Below, piece after piece: positions 26,674 through 33,610 of a stretch of 64,000 nt of DNA; the stretch's first letter is position 1, and each line of letters starts with the position of its first letter. Below the pieces are notes generated by a model that was not told the origin of the DNA, did no database searches, and saw only the letters and a list, made by a program, of their open reading frames with translations. The stretch is from JABDIP01 sp965227455. GTDB lineage: Bacteria; Pseudomonadota; Alphaproteobacteria; DSM-16000; Inquilinaceae. Made by a program: the position numbers and the translations under genes. The DNA is taken from assembly GCA_965227455.1 (NCBI GenBank), contig OZ245752.1, forward strand, positions 2,852,001 through 2,916,000. Reading direction: 5' to 3'.

Positions 26674-27549
26674 CTACGAACCGGCGCCGTCGGCATTGGG
26701 GAAGAAGAGCTGCTGGCCGTCGACCTTGAACGCGGCGATCGCCGCCTGACCGGTATCGGAGAGCAGCCAGTCGATGAAGCTCCGGCCCATCTCCGCCTTC
26801 ACATGCGGATGCCGGTCCGGGTTCGCCAGGATCACACCATAGGGGTTCGCCAGCCTGGCGTCGCCCTCGACAAGGATTTCCAGATCGCCCTTGTTGGCGA
26901 AGCTGATCCAGGTGCCGCGATCGGACAGCACATAGGCCGAGAGCCCGCTGGCGGTGTTCAGGGCGGCCCCCATGCCCGAACCGGTCTCGCGATACCAGGG
27001 ATCGCCGGACGCCACCGGATCCAGCTCGACGGCCTGCCAGAGTTCCAGCTCCTTCTTATGGGTGCCGCTGTCGTCGCCGCGCGAGACGAAGACCGAACCG
27101 GCCGCCGCCAGTCGCGACAGGGCCTCGGCCGCATCGCCCAGGCCGCGCAGGCCGGCCGGATCGTCCTTCGGCCCGACGATGATAAAGTCGTTGAACATCA
27201 CGTCGAAACGCTCGACGCCGGCGCCCTCGGCCACGAAGGCCTCCTCGGACGGACGATGATGCACCAGCAGCACGTCGGCATCACCGCGGCGCGCCAGGCC
27301 GATCGCCTGTCCGGTGCCGACCGAGACGACCCGCACATCGATGCCGGTCGCCTCGGTGAATTGCGGCAGCAGGTGATCGAATAGCCCGGAATTCTCGGTT
27401 GAGGTGGTCGAGGCCAGGGTGATGTAGCGATCCTCGGCCATGGCCATGCCGGCACAGGCGAGACCGGCCAATACGAAGCAAATCAGGCCGGCCATGAGAT
27501 CAATCGACCCTCGTGATCGCATATCCGTTCTCTCTCCCGGCCGGCTCAT
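26674..27549 (-). CDS. tupA: Tungstate ABC transporter substrate-binding protein
   Basis: The 291-residue periplasmic binding protein has a signal peptide (hydrophobic LMAGLICFVLAGLACAGMAMA) followed at once by the oxyanion-binding signature of TupA-type proteins, TTSTENSG. VGTGQAIGLARRGDADVLLVHH and FNDFIIVGPKDDPAG come next. TupA binds tungstate with very high affinity and separates it from molybdate. The ATG at 27549 overlaps the tupC stop as ATGA, which supports this start and translational coupling. The permease partner is not adjacent; a TupB-type gene lies at 44894-45598. Confidence 0.88.
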   Translation of the reverse strand: MSRPGERTDMRSRGSIDLMAGLICFVLAGLACAGMAMAEDRYITLASTTSTENSGLFDHLLPQFTEATGIDVRVVSVGTGQAIGLARRGDADVLLVHHRPSEEAFVAEGAGVERFDVMFNDFIIVGPKDDPAGLRGLGDAAEALSRLAAAGSVFVSRGDDSGTHKKELELWQAVELDPVASGDPWYRETGSGMGAALNTASGLSAYVLSDRGTWISFANKGDLEILVEGDARLANPYGVILANPDRHPHVKAEMGRSFIDWLLSDTGQAAIAAFKVDGQQLFFPNADGAGS

Positions 27550-28268
27550 AGCGGCAGCCGGCCCTCGAGATAGGCCCGGACCGCCGGGTCCGAGGGCGAT
27601 TGGAAGAACGCGCCTACCGCTGCCCGCTCAAGCAGCCGGCCCTGATGCAGGAACAGGACCTCGTCCGCGATGCGCTGGGCCTGGCCCAGATCATGGGTCG
27701 TCATGATCACCTTGGTGCCGGCCCGGTGCACCGCCTGGATCAGGTCTTCGACCGCAGCCGTGGCCGCCGGATCCAGATTCGAGGTCGGTTCGTCCAGCAA
27801 CAGCACCTGCGGCCGCACCGCCCAGGCCCGGGCGATCGCCAGCCGCTGCTGCTCGCCGCCGGACAGCACCCGGGCCGGCCGGTTGGCCAGCTCGGTCAGT
27901 CCGGCCAGCTCCAGGGCCTCGGCCAGGCATTGCGCCCGCTGCCCCCGCGGCACCGCTTTCACGGACAGCACATAGGCGATGTTCGCCGCCACCGACCGCC
28001 GCAGCAGAACCGGCCGCTGGAACACCATCGCCTGCCGCTCCCGGGCCACCTGCGGCCGCAAGCCGGCCCAGCCTATGCGCCCGGAGGTCGGTGAGAGCAG
28101 CCCGTGGCAGAGCCGCAGCAGCAGGCTCTTGCCGGCGCCATTGGGACCCAGCACCACGGTGCGCGCGCCGTCGCGCAGGGAAAACGACCCGCAATCGATG
28201 AGAGCACGACCATCGACCTCGAATTTGAGGTCGGTTGCCGTCATCGGCAGGATCGACGATGCGTCCAT
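27546..28268 (-). CDS. tupC: Tungstate ABC transporter ATP-binding protein
   Basis: This ABC ATPase has a Walker A GPNGAGKS, Q-loop VFQRPVLLRRSV, signature LSGGEQQRLAIARA, Walker B VLLLDEPTSNLD and switch His in MTTHDLGQ. Sequence and coupling to tupA make it the energising subunit of the tungstate importer. The frame is open up to GTG/ATG codons near 28469, but that would overlap the divergent lipoate-ligase-like gene. I use ATG 28268 (240 residues, GAGG just upstream); ATG 28244 (MTATDLKF) is also possible. The usual length of TupC is about 220-245. Confidence 0.85.
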   Translation of the reverse strand: MDASSILPMTATDLKFEVDGRALIDCGSFSLRDGARTVVLGPNGAGKSLLLRLCHGLLSPTSGRIGWAGLRPQVARERQAMVFQRPVLLRRSVAANIAYVLSVKAVPRGQRAQCLAEALELAGLTELANRPARVLSGGEQQRLAIARAWAVRPQVLLLDEPTSNLDPAATAAVEDLIQAVHRAGTKVIMTTHDLGQAQRIADEVLFLHQGRLLERAAVGAFFQSPSDPAVRAYLEGRLPL

Positions 28269-28467
28269 CGCCTCGTCAACGCCAACCGGCTCTTCGACCG
28301 CGCCATCGGCCCGGCCGGAATCCTCCCTGGTCTGGCTGTCCAAACCCGTTTCCCTTTCTTGGCCGGTGCGCCGGCAGCGGTCGACGATCATGCGCAAGTC
28401 GGGCGAGACGGGCAAGGCGCAGCGAGGGCGGTGACAACCGGGGCCGTTCGGGCGACAGTGGCGGCAC

Positions 28468-29229
28468 ATGACCGATCAAGACACCACGACCCGCCCCCTC
28501 CCCCTGCTGCCGCCGGCCTATCGGCTGGTCCAGCTGGTCACCGACGATGCGCCGATCGATGCGGCCTGCGCCTCCGCGGGCACCGGTCGGGACGGCGACT
28601 TCTTCTGGTCCGACCGGGCCGACCGCCTGGATTGCGCAATCCTGCTGCATCCGGAACTTCCGGCCGGCCGCGCCAGCCTTGTGGCGCATACGGCCATGGT
28701 AGGGCTGGGCGACGCGATCGGCGCGCTGGCTCCGCCAGCCGTCGCTGTGGAGTTCGGCTGGCCGGACCGCTTGTATGTCAACGGCGCCATCGCCGGCGGC
28801 ATTCGCCTCGCCACCGCCGAAACGGCCGATGCCAATGCCGTCCCGGACTGGCAGGTGCTCGGCATCACGGTCGCCATCCATGGCGACCGGGCCGACCCAT
28901 CGCCCGGCTTGCGGTCCGAGGAGACCACGCTGTTCGACGAAGGGGCGGTCGACATCACGGCGGTCTCGCTGACCGAGAGCCTGTCACGCCATCTGCTGGC
29001 CTGGGTGCATCGCTGGCACGAGGACGGATTCGCCCCGATATCGGAGTCCTGGCTCGGCCGCGCCGTCGGCTACCGGCAGGACATCGCCTGGGACCTGCCG
29101 GTCGGTGCGGTATCGGGACGCTTCATCGGACTGGACGATGAGGGTGGCCTGCTGCTTGGCGGGCAGGCCTCCGACTTCCAGACCATCGCCCTCGAGCCGG
29201 CCTTGCGGCAGCCGAGCTGGTCGCTGTAG
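28468..29229 (+). CDS. Biotin/lipoate A/B protein ligase-like protein
   Basis: The 253-residue product resembles the BPL_LplA_LipB-type fold used in a group often annotated as biotin/lipoate protein ligase family: PPAYRLVQLVTDDAP near the start, VEFGWPDRLYVNGAIAGGIRL, and LTESLSRHLLAWVHRWHEDGFAPI. WPN/WPD-xxxVNG-KxxGI is the substrate pocket of this superfamily, but the usual catalytic Lys of KxxG is not obvious here (AIAGG). It begins the run of genes leading into the formate dehydrogenase locus and is followed 7 bp later by the next gene. Whether it attaches lipoate, biotin or octanoate, or does something else for enzyme maturation, is unknown. Confidence 0.75.
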   Translation: MTDQDTTTRPLPLLPPAYRLVQLVTDDAPIDAACASAGTGRDGDFFWSDRADRLDCAILLHPELPAGRASLVAHTAMVGLGDAIGALAPPAVAVEFGWPDRLYVNGAIAGGIRLATAETADANAVPDWQVLGITVAIHGDRADPSPGLRSEETTLFDEGAVDITAVSLTESLSRHLLAWVHRWHEDGFAPISESWLGRAVGYRQDIAWDLPVGAVSGRFIGLDDEGGLLLGGQASDFQTIALEPALRQPSWSL

Positions 29230-29236
29230 GACAGTC

Positions 29237-29719
29237 ATGCGGTTCCCGAAAACCATCCAGCTCGACCTCTCCGATTGGCAGGTCTTCGACAAGGCAGCAG
29301 GCCCGGGCGAGTTGGCCGTATCCGGCGCATTCGCCTTCGCCGATGCCGACCCCGATGCGCTGACAGGCAAGCCGGCGCAGGCCTTCCGCAACGGGTTCCT
29401 GGGCCTGGACAGCTTCGGCCGGTCCACATTCGTCACCGTGGGCGATATCGACCAAGCCGGTTTCGACAGCATCGTCGATCGCCTGGCAGAGCATTTCGTC
29501 GCCGAATACGGCGCGCCCGACATGGCCGCTGCGCGCGCCGCGGCCCGGGACGAGGCGTCCTTCGCCGCCAGCCTGTGCGATCATCCTGTGGGAACGCTGA
29601 TCACCGTCCATCGCTCATTCGGCCCGGATGGCATTGTCGAGCAGTTCCGAACCGTCGACCGGCCGCAATCCGGCGACCACGCTAAGATCTGGGAGATCGT
29701 CGCCGATGACGGATCCTGA
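29237..29719 (+). CDS. Conserved hypothetical protein (DUF6505-like)
   Basis: This 160-residue soluble protein starts MRFPKTIQLDLSDWQVFDKA and continues with FRNGFLGLDSFGRSTFVTVG and WEIVADDGS at the end. It has no signal peptide, membrane segment or recognisable catalytic motif. It matches what I recall of the small family DUF6505 that accompanies formate dehydrogenase loci in alphaproteobacteria; the DUF number is from memory. It lies 7 bp after the ligase-like gene and overlaps the next gene by 14 bp, so it is clearly in the operon. A role in maturation or assembly of the dehydrogenase is only inferred from position. Confidence 0.7.
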   Translation: MRFPKTIQLDLSDWQVFDKAAGPGELAVSGAFAFADADPDALTGKPAQAFRNGFLGLDSFGRSTFVTVGDIDQAGFDSIVDRLAEHFVAEYGAPDMAAARAAARDEASFAASLCDHPVGTLITVHRSFGPDGIVEQFRTVDRPQSGDHAKIWEIVADDGS

Positions 29720-30722
29720 TTTCTGGCTGACCTCCGGGTTCCATCTTCTGGACCGGGACGCCGACGGCCAGCTGCACGTTACGGATTCGTTTCTGTGCGC
29801 CTATCTCCGCCGGCCGGAAATTGCCCCGGTCGAAGAGTCCTGCGCGGCGGAGCGGGCGCTGCATGCGGCCCTGCTCGACGATCCGCGCCGGCCGGTCTCC
29901 GATGCCGAGCTGGCGGCAATGGCCGATCCCGATGCCGGCGACAATTACCGTGTCCTGCTCGACCTGCGGGACCGCCTGGTCGCAGCCGGCACGATCGAGG
30001 CCTGCTATCGCAGCATGTTCAGCGGATCGGAAAACCCGCTGCCGCCGCTGTTCATCGACCAGATGGCCCATGTCATCCTGCGCAGCATCCTGGAAGGGGT
30101 CTCCGATCCGATCCGTCTGCGGGCGGCAGAGCTGCTGTTTCGCACCCAGAAGGTCAGTATCCAGGAGGGCGCGGTCCTGCTGGCCGATGACGAGATCGTG
30201 GAGATGCGGGCCACGCTGGGCGACACCTCGCCCGCCAATCTGATCGCCGACGGATCGCCGCCGCAGCGGTCGGTGGAACTGGACATCATCGGGGCGGAGA
30301 ACGCAGCGCTCTATTGGGAGCGCAGCGACCGGTTCGACATGGTTCTGGATATCGGCTTCGCGCGCGCCGGTCTCGACGCGCTGTGCCGGGTTCTGGAATC
30401 CTGGGTCCGCCACATGATCGGAGTCGCAGTCACCATCCAGCCGATGGAATCCATTCAGGATGAGACCTGGTCCTGGCATGTGGGCCTGGACGCCGAGGCG
30501 ACGGCCCTGCTGAATGCGCTCTACAATGGCGAAACACTGGAGCCCGAGGACCAGTCCCGCATCCTGGCATTGTTCCGCCTGCGCTTCGCCGATCCCGGCC
30601 GGATGCTGGCGAAGCTGGCCGGAAAGCCAGTATATCTGGCCGCGGCCATGACACCGGACGGCCGGCTGCGGCTGAAACCGCAGAACCTGCTGGTCAACCT
30701 GCCGCTGGCCGAGACCACCTGA
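29706..30722 (+). CDS. Conserved hypothetical protein (DUF6352-like)
   Basis: This 338-residue cytoplasmic-looking protein begins MTDPDFWLTSGFHLLDRDADG and has alternating acidic helices and a Gly-poor strand region (LLNALYNGETLEPEDQSRIL). I recall the family as DUF6352, found with the same neighbours; the number is from memory. No metal-binding cysteine cluster, nucleotide motif or membrane segment is visible. The start is ATG 29706, inside the end of the preceding gene (14-bp overlap), which argues for coupled synthesis. Function is unknown; the constant link to formate dehydrogenase genes suggests a maturation or cofactor-handling role. Confidence 0.7.
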   Translation: MTDPDFWLTSGFHLLDRDADGQLHVTDSFLCAYLRRPEIAPVEESCAAERALHAALLDDPRRPVSDAELAAMADPDAGDNYRVLLDLRDRLVAAGTIEACYRSMFSGSENPLPPLFIDQMAHVILRSILEGVSDPIRLRAAELLFRTQKVSIQEGAVLLADDEIVEMRATLGDTSPANLIADGSPPQRSVELDIIGAENAALYWERSDRFDMVLDIGFARAGLDALCRVLESWVRHMIGVAVTIQPMESIQDETWSWHVGLDAEATALLNALYNGETLEPEDQSRILALFRLRFADPGRMLAKLAGKPVYLAAAMTPDGRLRLKPQNLLVNLPLAETT

Positions 30723-30742
30723 CCCACCAAGGAGATCGAAGG

Positions 30743-30949
30743 ATGGATGAAGACGCGTTCAACATGAGCATTCGCAAGTTCCTCAAGAAGGTCGGCGTGA
30801 CCTCCCAGCGCGAGATCGAGCAGGCAGTGCGCGATGCAGTCGAATCCGGCGCCCTGTCCGGCTCAGAGACTCTGAAGGCCAAGGTCGCCCTGACCATCGA
30901 CGGCGTAAATCTGGACGTCGTCATCGACGGAGACATCGACCTGACGTGA
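30743..30949 (+). CDS. Small conserved protein (DUF6494-like), 68 residues
   Basis: The product starts MDEDAFNMSIRKFLKKVG, then VTSQREIEQAVRDAV and a C-terminal strand pair ending VDGDIDLT-like (VVIDGDIDLT). This matches what I recall of the DUF6494 family. GAAGG lies just before the ATG. The fold looks like two helices plus a beta hairpin. It sits 20 bp after the DUF6352-like gene and its stop overlaps the next gene's GTG (GTGA). The tight packing makes co-translation with its neighbours likely; no biochemical role is known to me. Confidence 0.75.
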   Translation: MDEDAFNMSIRKFLKKVGVTSQREIEQAVRDAVESGALSGSETLKAKVALTIDGVNLDVVIDGDIDLT

Positions 30950-31266
30950 CCACCGGCGCCCATCCTTCTTCCGCGCTCGACCGGCCGGTCGCCCGGATCG
31001 CCGCGGTCGGTATCGCCACCGTGGCCGCGCTGGCGCTCGGCTATATCCATCGCGACGACCTGTTTCCCGGGGAAGCCGGCAGCGCCGGCGCCGCCGCAGA
31101 TCCGGTCATGCTCTGCGTCGCCGAGCGGTCGGCCGATATCGACGCCATGCTGGCCGATGGCACCATCGACGAGGCGCGCGCGGCGCTGTTCAAATCGCGG
31201 GCGGAAGCGCTGTGCCAGTCCACCGTCGGCGGCGGCAACTCCGCACCGCCGCTGCCCGGTCAATAG
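30946..31266 (+). CDS. Hypothetical protein with one membrane segment
   Basis: The 106-residue product has one hydrophobic segment (about residues 15-37, VARIAAVGIATVAALALGYI). A Gly/Ala-rich linker and a predicted extracytoplasmic helical part containing two cysteines (VMLCVAERS, AEALCQSTV) follow. The GTG start overlaps the previous stop as GTGA. It could be a bitopic inner-membrane protein or an uncleaved signal-anchor protein. I do not recognise a family; the two cysteines could form a disulphide in the periplasm. Confidence 0.6.
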   Translation: MTTGAHPSSALDRPVARIAAVGIATVAALALGYIHRDDLFPGEAGSAGAAADPVMLCVAERSADIDAMLADGTIDEARAALFKSRAEALCQSTVGGGNSAPPLPGQ

Positions 31267-31576
31267 GCCGGCCATCGGTAGGCGAGCCGCGCCCCTTCCC
31301 TGCCCTGCGCACCGGGCAGCCGGGCACCGTCGTCTTGACCGTCAACCCAGGTGCCCGCGCTCTTCCCGTTCCACCGCCAGCCCGGTTGGCGACGGACCAA
31401 TCGACAATGGTCCCGGCGGGACACCAATCTCAACCTTCGCAATCAAATTACTGCCAACCGAAAGAAAATAATGGCAGAATAACAATGCCGTAACCTGCAG
31501 CGCGGACCGCGCTTCCTGCCTGGCCGTTTCGGTCAGCCGCCGATGGTTGGGAGCCGGCGCGCGGAGGAGCATCGCC
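31267..31576. other. 310-bp gap before the carbonic anhydrase gene
   Basis: No gene is visible. The region becomes AT-rich from about 31435 to 31490 and contains a weak dyad CTGCCA...TGGCAG (31450-31476). This is the likely promoter region of the carbonic anhydrase gene, implying that it has its own transcript even though it lies within the formate locus. Confidence 0.45.
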
Positions 31577-32335
31577 ATGTCGAAATCTGTTCCAGCGCTA
31601 CTGTCCCTTGCCATCGCCGCGGCCGCCGCCGCCCCCGCCGGTGCCGAGACCGGCAAACCGCATTGGGGCTATGAAGGGGCCGGCGACCCGTCGGTCTGGT
31701 CGGAGCTCTCTCCCGATTACGCCGCCTGCGGCGCCGGCGCTGAGCAGTCGCCGATCGATATCCGCTCCGGCGCGGCCATTGCCGCCGCATTCGCGCCGGT
31801 CGAGATCAGCTGGTCCGCCTTCACGCCGGAGGTCGTCAACAACGGCCATACCATCCAGGTGAACACCGGCGGCAGTGGCGGGTTTGCCGAGGTCGACGGA
31901 GTCCGCTACGACCTCCTGCAATATCACTTCCACGCCCTGTCCGAGCACACCATCGACGGCCGGCACAGTGCGCTGGAGGTTCACTTCGTGCACAAATCCG
32001 ACGCCGGCGACCTGCTCGTGGTCGGTGCGCTGATCGAGGAAGGCGCAGAGAACCCGGCGCTGGCCAAGCTGTGGCCGCTGATGCCGCCGACCGAAGGTGA
32101 TGCCACCGGGGCGGACGACGTCGACCCCCTGGCGCTGGTGCCCGCCAGCGGCGATTCCTATCGCTATGCCGGCTCGCTGACCACCCCGCCCTGTTCGGAA
32201 ATCGTGACTTGGAACGTGATGGTCGATCCGATCACCGCGAGCGAGGCCCAGATTGCGGCCTTCACCGAACTCTATCCCAACAATTTCCGGCCGGTTCAGG
32301 CGCTCGGACGCCGTTTCGTGCTGACATCGCGTTAG
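31577..32335 (+). CDS. Exported alpha-type carbonic anhydrase
   Basis: The 252-residue protein has a Sec signal peptide (residues 1-22, LLSLAIAAAAAAPAGAE) and a full alpha-carbonic-anhydrase domain. It shows HWGYEG near the N-terminus, QSPIDI, the three zinc histidines at 117, 119 and 136 (QYHFHALSEH; LEVHFVH), and the substrate-pocket segment SLTTPPCSE. It interconverts CO2 and bicarbonate in the periplasm. GGAGGAG lies 8 nt before the ATG, which fixes the start against an upstream alternative. It lies between the small formate-locus families and the MscS gene, so hydration of CO2 released by the periplasmic formate dehydrogenase is a reasonable but untested role. Confidence 0.92.
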   Translation: MSKSVPALLSLAIAAAAAAPAGAETGKPHWGYEGAGDPSVWSELSPDYAACGAGAEQSPIDIRSGAAIAAAFAPVEISWSAFTPEVVNNGHTIQVNTGGSGGFAEVDGVRYDLLQYHFHALSEHTIDGRHSALEVHFVHKSDAGDLLVVGALIEEGAENPALAKLWPLMPPTEGDATGADDVDPLALVPASGDSYRYAGSLTTPPCSEIVTWNVMVDPITASEAQIAAFTELYPNNFRPVQALGRRFVLTSR

Positions 32336-32348
32336 CGGGGCCCGGCTT

Positions 32349-32378
32349 CGGCGGGCGGATCCTCGGACCCGCCCGCCG
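32349..32378. terminator. Bidirectional hairpin between carbonic anhydrase and MscS genes
   Basis: A 10-bp perfect GC-rich inverted repeat (CGGCGGGCGG / CCGCCCGCCG, 10-nt loop) lies between two convergent genes, 13 bp after one stop and 14 bp before the other. It can serve both strands. Confidence 0.65.
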
Positions 32379-32392
32379 GCCGCCGACATCCT

Positions 32393-33532
32393 CTAGGACG
32401 CCGTGGCGCCGGGCCCGGGCTGATGCAGATGCACGGTCTGGGTCGGATAGGCGAAGCCCACCCCCAGCGCCTCGAAGCGCTTGAGGATCTCCAGGTTGAT
32501 GGTCTGCTGGATGTCCATGAACCGGTTGTAGTCGGGGTCCAGCACCCAGTAGACGATCTCGAAGATCAGCGCGAAATCGCCGTAGCTCTTGAAATGCGCC
32601 CGGTCGAATCGGACCGGCTCCTGCGCCTCGACGATCTCCTTGAGTAGGCCCGGGAGCTGCTCGATCTTCTCCGCCGGTGTTTCGTAAGTGACTCCGATCG
32701 CGAACACGACACGCCGCTCTTGCATGCGCTTGTAGTTGTGCACCCGCGAGCCGAGCAGGTCGGCATTGGCGACGACCAGTTGCTCGCCGGTCAGGCTGCG
32801 GATGCGGGTGGTCTTGATGCCGATGCGCTCCACCGTGCCCATCTCCGTACCGACGATGATGAAGTCGCCGACCTCGAACGGCTTGTCCAGGATGATGGCC
32901 AGCGAGGCGAACAGGTCGCCCAGGATGTTCTGCGCCGCCAGCGCGACCGCGATACCGCCGATGCCCAGGCCCGCGACCAGCGCCGTCACGTCGATGCCGA
33001 GATTGCTCAGCATCAGCAGGATGGCGACCGACCAGACTGCCACCCGGCCGACGAAGCGGATCAGCGAAATCGCGTTGCGAGCGCTCGCCGCCGCCGCATC
33101 GGTCTGCCGGACCCGCCATTCGGTGATCACCGAGACCAGCCGGTCCGACCACAGCGCCGCCTGCATGAATGCGGTAATCACGAATACCCAGTTGAGCACC
33201 GACTCGACGACCGCCGGCAGGGTCAGCAGGATGGTCCCGGCATAGACGCCGACCACCAGCAGGAACAGGAAGCCGGTCCGCTGAGTGATCTGCAGCACCG
33301 CCGCCTGCCAGCTATCCGGCCCCTCCGCCTCCGCCGCCCGCGACAGCCGCCGCGCGGCGAACCCCTTGGCGGCCGGCAGGATGACCCAGACGACAAGCGT
33401 CACGACGACCGCCGACGCCCAGGCGTCAAGCGGATTGCCGAGAATCTCCCCCTGAAGGGACTCAGGTAGTATCGCGTCTATTGCTGGCCCCGCCTGAATG
33501 CTCCGGCTCGGACGAGCCGCGCCGATGATCAC
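32393..33532 (-). CDS. MscS-family mechanosensitive ion channel
   Basis: The 379-residue protein has about five hydrophobic segments (45-65, 90-112, 118-138, 160-180, 182-205). The last is the pore-lining TM3-like helix with Gly/Ala packing, VTALVAGLGIGGIAVALAAQN. The MscS beta domain follows (KPFEVGDFIIVGTEMGTVERIG, TRIRSLTGEQLVVANADLL), then an alpha/beta C-terminal domain. Such channels open under membrane tension and release solutes. It starts at a GTG (33532); no better start is visible. It lies 78 bp downstream of the ferredoxin gene on the same strand. Why a channel sits here is unknown; small-anion or bicarbonate passage is conceivable but unsupported. Confidence 0.9.
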   Translation of the reverse strand: MIIGAARPSRSIQAGPAIDAILPESLQGEILGNPLDAWASAVVVTLVVWVILPAAKGFAARRLSRAAEAEGPDSWQAAVLQITQRTGFLFLLVVGVYAGTILLTLPAVVESVLNWVFVITAFMQAALWSDRLVSVITEWRVRQTDAAAASARNAISLIRFVGRVAVWSVAILLMLSNLGIDVTALVAGLGIGGIAVALAAQNILGDLFASLAIILDKPFEVGDFIIVGTEMGTVERIGIKTTRIRSLTGEQLVVANADLLGSRVHNYKRMQERRVVFAIGVTYETPAEKIEQLPGLLKEIVEAQEPVRFDRAHFKSYGDFALIFEIVYWVLDPDYNRFMDIQQTINLEILKRFEALGVGFAYPTQTVHLHQPGPGATAS

Positions 33533-33610
33533 GGCAGCATTCGACCATCCGAAAATCGCTCAGACAAGGCCGACTTGCTCCCGCCTTGGTGCGCATCAGG
33601 TCCAGCGTGG

